Assembly (NCBI GenBank): GCA_019054805.1
Contig: JAHQIY010000003.1
Span: forward strand, 868,001 to 932,000
Length of the DNA: 64,000 bases
From: Brachionus manjavacas
Taxonomy: Eukaryota; Rotifera; Eurotatoria; Ploima; Brachionidae
Direction of reading: 5' to 3'
The notes under the pieces were generated by a model, which was not told where the DNA came from, searched no databases, and saw only the letters and a list, made by a program, of their open reading frames with translations. Shown here one piece after another: positions 58,440 to 64,000 of the stretch. The number at the start of each line of letters is the position of its first letter. Within the stretch, counting starts at the first letter, position 1. The position numbers and the translations under genes were made by a program.

Positions 58440-58685
58440 TTAAGCTTTTTTTACGGAGTGAGATATTACAAGTGGTTTTAATTTTTCATTGCCTGACATA
58501 TTGCAAGTAAAAAGAATTGAAATTCGCTCTTTTGTAACTTTAACTTCGTCGGCCTTCATATTCTTGAACACGTTTGTTTTGTTTGGCAAAGCTTTAAAAA
58601 ATAGGGCGGTTTCTGAGTTAAATATACCATTGATCGCAAAATCTTTAATCAAATCAGGAAGAAAATTTGAAAACCAATTCTGAAC
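58440..58685 (-). pseudogene. Tigger transposase, catalytic-domain part
   Basis: The frame reads NWFSNFLPDLIKDFAINGIF, NSETALFFKALPNKTNVF, and ERISILFTCNMSGNEKLKPL, the first half of the Tigger DDE domain. The first catalytic Asp, in the usual F-N-x-D-E-T, has become Ser (FNSET), and the frame ends at TAA right after PLVISHS. It is the continuation of the N-terminal part at 60525-60975, separated from it by the MULE insertion. Confidence 0.82.
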
Positions 58686-60524
58686 GGGTAATTATTAAAT
58701 TAGCAAAGCTCAAAATAAATTATTCATATTAGCAATTAAAAAAATATCAAGGTCAAAACAGCATTAATTAAATTAGCACAGGTAAAATAAGTTGATCATA
58801 TTATCAAAAGTAAATAAAAGTTATCAAATTAGCTTTATTAAAATAAAAAGTTCGGAATAGCAGAGAAGAAACAAAGTAATGAATTAAATCTTATTCAGAC
58901 CAATAAAAAAATTTTATTTAATGTTTCTAGTTTGTTTTTCTCATCATAATTTGTTAAAATATTGATTTTTGAATCGTAAATAGGCTTAGTCGATTTGACG
59001 TTGACAACTTTAATAAGTTAGTTTCCATTTTGTTTTGCTCACCACTTAATACATCAATCAACTCATATATAAAAGGATGGCTGTTAAGTAAGCCAGAAAT
59101 AGAATGATGCCAAGACTCACAAATATTATTAGTCCTTGGAATGTCTTCAAGAAGACGACTATTGATATTCCATAGCTTAACAGGGAACTTAGGATCTTTG
59201 GTTTCTTCTATTTTCTTGTTATATCTTGCTCGTCTTACTTCGAACTTAACAACATAGTTATCACCAAAGTATTCATAAAAATACTTGACACGTTGATCGT
59301 CAAAATTTAATGATAATTTCAACTCATTAAAAGCTGATACAACATCTTTGACCGGTAAATAAACAAAACATTGCGGAAAATTTAACAATTTATACATAGT
59401 CTTATTTTTTCTTTACTCTATACTAAGACCAAGTTCTTGAATTCGTCGCCACATAGACTGGCGAAAATGAAAAAAACAACCATATACGATCGAGTCACTA
59501 AATACAGACTTAAATGCATTTAAAAAAGATTTTTCAAAATCAGAAGTTATGGTTTTTGGACCAATATTTATACCTTCTCGAATTTTTTTAACATTTTTGT
59601 AAAAATTACTTGAGTTTTTTTGGTTAGAAACGCATAGACCACTGGAAAAGACTGTTTGTCGATTACAACATGAATCGTATAACCTTGAGTAAAATTTTTG
59701 GGAGCTATTTCAAATGTGCCATCACAATAAATGTCACGATTTTCAATTAGTTTTAGTTTAGCAAATAAAAAAAAGCTCTTGATCAGCTGAACCGGAATCG
59801 TAATACATAAATGATTGACCTTTTAATGATTTAGTTAGCCAGTCAGGTACTTCAATAGCACTTAAGGTCTCAGGCTCTTTCGGGTATTGTGGTTTATTTG
59901 CTTTTTGTTCTCGTTGAATAACTTGGCGATCAGCGCTAAACGAGGGTGAATAAACTCGAACCTGATCATCCAATGGTCATTCTAAGAGACTGACTATTTT
60001 ACGTGCTTTATCATTTGAATTAGCCGCTCTTTCTTTAAGAAGTCTTCTTTTAAGAAGTTCAAATTTAGTAATATCAGGTGTGTCCAAATGTTTATCATTA
60101 ACTATATAAAATTCACATTGTTTACCAATTTTATAACTATACGTATATCCAGAGGCTTTACAATTTGGAGTTTCCCATCGCCAAGAGATTTTTCCATTTA
60201 CTTGGTTAGTAAAAGAACTTCTGAACTAAAAACCTAAATGGTGCAATTGTGGATGTTTTTTTTGTAATTGTGTGATGTCAGCCTTAATTTCATTCGGTGG
60301 AATTGTGTCGGATTTAATCGACATATTATCTAGCAAATCAATAATTTTTTCCATTTTTATTCTAAAGTATTAATTTTTAATTTGACGCTTTTTTAAATAT
60401 TCTCTAATGACAATGCGATTTTGAATATTCTATTTTAATTAACATAAATTTGCTATTTTCTTTGCTAAAATGAAGATGCTTTTTTAAATGTTTATTTTAA
60501 ACTATGCTAATTTAATATGGACTC
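58686..60524. mobile_element. MULE (Mutator-like) element, 1.84 kb
   Basis: The left end reads GGGTAATTATTAAATTAGCA and the right end on the minus strand reads GAGTCCATATTAAATTAGCA; both continue with similar AAAATAAA. The flanks are ttctgaac (58678-58685 and 60525-60532), an 8-bp duplication, or 9 bp if the next G is included. MULEs make 8-11-bp duplications. The element contains one leftward transposase gene and little else. Confidence 0.86.
58954..60354 (-). pseudogene. MULE transposase with FLYWCH-like finger
   Basis: The frame starts MEKIIDLLDNMSIKSDTIPP at 60354. A FLYWCH-like segment follows (GKISWRWETPNCKASGY ... CEFYIVNDKHLDTPD, with the Tyr/Cys of the canonical finger altered). The catalytic region then reads DIYCDGTFEIAPKNFTQGY (first Asp), TITSDFEKSFLNAF (second Asp) and VYGCFFHFRQSMWRRIQELG, and after 59397 FPVKLWNINSRLLEDIPRTN and NICESWHHSISG. 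All are MULE hallmarks. Stops at about 60237, 59978 and 59760 and frameshifts near 59760, 59590 and 59400 break it. A SWIM tail, seen in some relatives, is absent. The protein would have mobilised this element and its relatives. Confidence 0.85.
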
Positions 60525-60975
60525 TTCTGAACGCTCGCTTGGTCGACCAATCGAGCCTCACCTATCGTGGTTTTGAACGAAATCCATTTCTCTCTTTAAA
60601 CCTGTAAAGCCATCCATTACTAGCTCTGAATTCACGATGGCCAAACATTGTCGCAAACTTTAGAGCCTGTAGTTAAATTACACTGCCACTCACTGTACAA
60701 TTACTATATTTTTGAACTTGTTTGAACCAAAACAACACTGATTTGTCGACGTCATCCTAGCTTGACAATTTAATTCCTTTTTTTTTCGGGGCCGCATAAA
60801 TTCGTAGTGTTCTAATATTTTTGCCTTTGACGAGAGAATTGTTGATATTGTCGATGTATTTACTCCGTATTCTTTAGAAAGTGTAGTGGTAGTTATTTTT
60901 TGATCGCAATGTTTTTTTAAAATTTCTATGTTAGTCTCAAGCGAGATACACTTTCTTTTTTTTGAGCAAGATTAT
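60525..60975 (-). pseudogene. Tigger transposase, N-terminal DNA-binding part
   Basis: Two helix-turn-helix modules in broken frames: KRKCISLETNIEILKKHCDQ and KEYGVNTSTISTIL (the psq/CENP-B N-terminal HTH), then VLFWFKQVQKY, LQALKFATMFGHREFRASNG and WLYRFKERNGF (the CENP-B-type second HTH). It ends GEARLVDQASVQ at the MULE border. At least three frameshifts or stops are present. Tigger transposases bind their terminal repeats through these two modules. Confidence 0.82.
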
Positions 60976-60979
60976 CCGT

Positions 60980-62370
60980 CACTTTTTCAATTAGATTAGA
61001 CAATCAAGTTTTTTCAGTTATTTATATTCAATTATAAACAGAAAATTTAATTGTTTTATTTTAATTTTTTTAATCTTTTTTCTTAATACACAAGTGTGAA
61101 AGTTTTTTTTGAATGCATTACATTTTGAAAAATGCTGACTTTGTAAGGAAGAAATTGGACCTTACCATAATTGCATGGCATGTCCGGTATTTACAACCGT
61201 CTGTAATGTAATGGATCTGCTAATTCTCTCAAATTTGAAGAATGTTCCACAAATTATAAGAAGCATTTTAAGAATGAAGAAGGAAAATTGGTTTACCACA
61301 CTTGCGGAACCAAAAACAGAGTTTTGCTGAAAATAAGGATGCCTTAGATGAACAAATGTGAAGAAAAAAGAAGAAGAGAGAAACAGCCTTTAAGGGAAAA
61401 TGGCATGTTTTAAAGAAAAAGAGAATTGTTTTTTTTTCTTTTTAATAAAAATATGAAAATTGAAACTTTTTAATTTGTTTTTTAAAAAAAAATGTGCAGA
61501 ATTAAAAAAACATTTGGTATTGTTCTAAAATTCTCTTTATTAGATATTTTTTTGAAACTGAGGACAATTTCTACTTTAAGATGGAAGGAATGTACTACAT
61601 TTAATTTATTTTATGTTATTTATTTTAATTTATTTTTTTTAAAAATTAAAAAAATGTTTTTCAAACTAAAAATATTAAACAATAAATAATTTTGTTTATT
61701 CAATCTTTTTTTTGCTAAAACGGTTACAATATTTTTATCAAGAAAAAAAAACACGAATTTATTTAAAGTTTATATTTAATTGTCCAAGTTAATTTGAAAA
61801 ATAAACTTTTTCTAATTTTTGATTTTGATTTACAAATTACAAAATATTAAAAATAAAACAAAATCGGAAATTAAAATAATACTATTTAAATCAAAAAAAT
61901 TTATTCAAAATCAAAAAGTTAAAAATAGAACTAGTATTATATTTTTACAAAAAAAATTATCAATTTTCAAATAAATAAGGAAAAAAAACATAAATTAAAA
62001 AATAAAATGTCTTTTTATAATACCGTAAACCTTTGCCCAGCATACTAAGAATAAACCTGAAATTTAACCGGAATTATATATGGAATAGTTCCCATCGAAA
62101 CCATGTTAAAGTAATTTTTTTGAATTTTTTGAGAATTCCGGTTAAAATTAAGAAATGTTCTATTAATAAAAGCTAAATTTAACTAATGTTCTAATAAATT
62201 TCTGACGTTTAATCCAGAATAAAAAAAAAAAAAACTAAAAAAATGTAGAATTATATTCGAATTCGTTTATAAGTCAAAATTAAGGATTCTTCCAATTTTT
62301 GAGTTTATTCTTTGTGTAAAAAATGAAAAAAAATTTCAAAAATGCGTTAAAGCATCTTAAGTTTGATACT
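60980..62370. other. Non-coding interval
   Basis: Around 61130-61330 is a slightly G+C-richer patch with Cys/His-containing frames (FEECSTNYKKHFKNEEGKLV, then YHTCG) that could be a zinc-finger remnant, but this is too weak to call. The open frame at 61492-61689 is Phe/Leu/Lys-rich and looks like chance. The rest is AT-rich. Confidence 0.3.
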
Positions 62371-62375
62371 TTTTC

Positions 62376-64000
62376 TTGAATAAATTATTGCATACTTTTA
62401 TTTTGTTTCTGGGGAAAATGATTTTAAGTGATGAAGAAACTACACCTGTGCTAGCTCAAAGAGAAGTTGGTGTTTCAAATAAAAACCTTACCAAAAAAAG
62501 GACTATTTACTATCTCGATAGGAAACAAGAAGTATTAGAATCTCTACAAACTAACGGTAATAATCAAAGTGAAGCAGGTCGTGTATTCAACATTCAACCA
62601 AGAATAATTAGTAATTTGGTGAAACAGAATAACGAGATTGCTGATACTACTTACAAAAGAAGCAAAACTGGAGTTATTCAGAATATAACGGTCAGGTTTC
62701 CTGAAATGAAAAACCTTCTTTTATTATGGTTTGACCTACAAAGATCTGAAAATAAATGGGTCAGTGGCTTGGCGTTAAAATCAAAAGCACTTGAAATTCA
62801 CCGTCAGATATATGAACACAGTATTAGCAGTTAATTAGCATTTCAAGCTAGTGACGGATGGCTTTTTGGGTGGTTAAATAGACACAACAAAACACTTCGT
62901 CGTGTAACAACAACTGGTTGCGAATTGCCTGTAAACTGTAAACAAGTTATAGCTGATTTTTTGAACAAAGCTTCAGAAGTATTTCGTAAGCGTAATTTTA
63001 ACACGAAAAAAATATTTAATATGGACGAAACCGCAATATATTTTGATTGTCCAAGTCGTTATACTTATGCTACTAAAGGGAGTAAGCGAGTAAAAATCGA
63101 TACAAATGGAGCCGAATTAGTACGCATTTCAGCTATTTATACAGGTTCTTCTGATGGTGGAAAAATGCCATTATTTCTTCTTGTGCCTCGAACTAAAGGA
63201 CTTGAAAATTTTCAACTACCAGACAATATACGAGTTATTTACAAAACTAGTGGTATTTTTAATGAAAATACGATTTGTGAATACTTAGCCACAATTATGA
63301 GTGATCAACAAAACAGTACTTTATACTTGGATTCTGCAAGATGTCATATAACGGAGAAGGTGAGAACCAAATTGGATGAATTAAGAGTTGAGTATTTATT
63401 CATCCCTCCACGCATGACCAACATACTTCAACCAGCTGATGTATGCTGGTTCGCCAAAATCAAAAAAGCTTACTGTGCCAAATGGACAGAATGGTCAAGA
63501 ACCGCCCAAAGAACTTATACAATCCATGGAAATACTAGATCGCCTGGTTACGTTTTATCAATTCAATGGTTATCAGAAATATGTCTCATATAATTAAAAA
63601 TTCTTTTGAGTCATGTGGTATTACTTGTCAAAACAGCTTGCATAAAACATTGAAAGAATTAGTCTCCTAAAATCTTGTTTTTAACACCTATATTGATAAT
63701 ATTGAAGAGGAACAGGCAATAATGCGTTTCGATGACGAGGACAATTTTGATGAAAATTTAGAGGAGGAAAATGTATCTGCATTAAATATCCAAGAAAGTG
63801 TTGAAATTGAACCAGAACAAGCTAGGCCAACATCTACACTACAATCTAATGACATCTTAAATATTCAGCTTGCTTCTAATGTGTTAGTTCAACAAAATCT
63901 TTTTACACATCCTAACATGTTGTCAAATCGTAATCTAAATGATGTCACTCCTGTAACAACTTCTCAAGCTCAGACTCAACGATTCCAGTTTTCAGGGCGT
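62376..64000 (+). pseudogene. pogo-type transposase, runs off the window
   Basis: An N-terminal HTH (YYLDRKQEVLESLQTNGNNQ then SEAGRVFNIQPRIISNLV) and a CENP-B-type HTH (WVSGLALKSKALEIHRQI) are interrupted by TAA at 62832 and continue in the same frame with FQASDGWLFGWLNRHN. The DDD domain follows at 62925-63593: KKIFNMDETAIYFD, STLYLDSARCHITEKV and RMTNILQPADVCWFAKIKKA, with all three acidic residues present. A frameshift near 63570 leads to HIIKNSFESCGITCQNSLHK, a TAA at 63669, then an acidic C-terminal tail (DDEDNFDENLEEENVSALN) open to the window edge. Two stops and one frameshift inactivate it. Confidence 0.88.

Noticed and set aside
58489..58683. 64-codon plus-strand frame
   Set aside because: Antisense to the Tigger catalytic fragment.
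61492..61689. 65-codon open frame
   Set aside because: Low-complexity Phe/Leu/Lys/Ile composition typical of random AT-rich DNA.
1..64000. tRNA, rRNA, snRNA, CRISPR or bacterial-type operons
   Set aside because: I looked for A/B boxes, cloverleaf arms, regularly spaced repeats with unique spacers and closely packed genes and found none; the tandem arrays here lack unique spacers.

Overview
The window reads as a piece of an AT-rich animal nuclear genome. It has no operons, ribosome-binding sites, CRISPR arrays or recognisable tRNA/rRNA genes, and most of it is poly(A)/poly(T)-rich non-coding DNA. The one clear host gene is a minus-strand AUTS2/fibrosin-family coding sequence (1902-3764), whose G+C-rich, repeat-coded DNA stands out sharply from its surroundings. 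An AUTS2-family gene plus animal-type piggyBac, Tigger/pogo, FLYWCH-MULE, CACTA, LINE and LTR-retrotransposon debris points to an invertebrate. A rotifer-like genome fits the base composition, but that is an impression, not a proof.

Layout. 1-1500: small transposon remnants behind the AUTS2-like gene, including a hAT-type MITE sitting inside a Tc1/mariner relic. 4-13 kb: decayed LINEs, a Ginger/KRBA2-like domain remnant and a SWIM zinc-finger remnant of a MULE. 13-19 kb: non-coding repeats. 19.2-21.4 kb: the longest copy of the commonest LINE here (called LINE-A), disrupted by a palindromic rearrangement. 23.3-24.6 kb: a long inverted-repeat (foldback) element with its own nested insertion. 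24.6-36.5 kb: more LINE-A pieces, a Gag-coding LTR-retrotransposon fragment and a second hAT-type MITE. 40.7-43 kb: two further LINE types. 44.8-45.1 kb: an unassigned coding remnant. 47.4-56.4 kb: a piggyBac element split by a 6.8-kb CACTA element. 58.3-61 kb: a Tigger element split by a 1.8-kb MULE. 62.4-64 kb: a pogo-type transposase running off the edge.

The most informative part is the right half. Two large nested insertions can be resolved to the base from terminal inverted repeats, target-site duplications and restoration of the host reading frame. The CACTA element at 49256-56085 interrupts piggyBac transposase codons with a CG duplication. The MULE at 58686-60524 interrupts Tigger transposase codons with an 8-bp duplication. 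The CACTA element also holds, downstream of its Tnp2-type transposase and on the same strand, a second spliced gene with three recognisable exons, consistent phases and no internal stop. It encodes a protein I do not recognise and is the best candidate here for an undescribed component. Next to the other CACTA end is an array of about 60/120-bp repeats, the place where such elements are known to hold sites for a second transposon protein. The transposases seen here carry stops or frameshifts, so most or all copies look inactive, though several only recently so.
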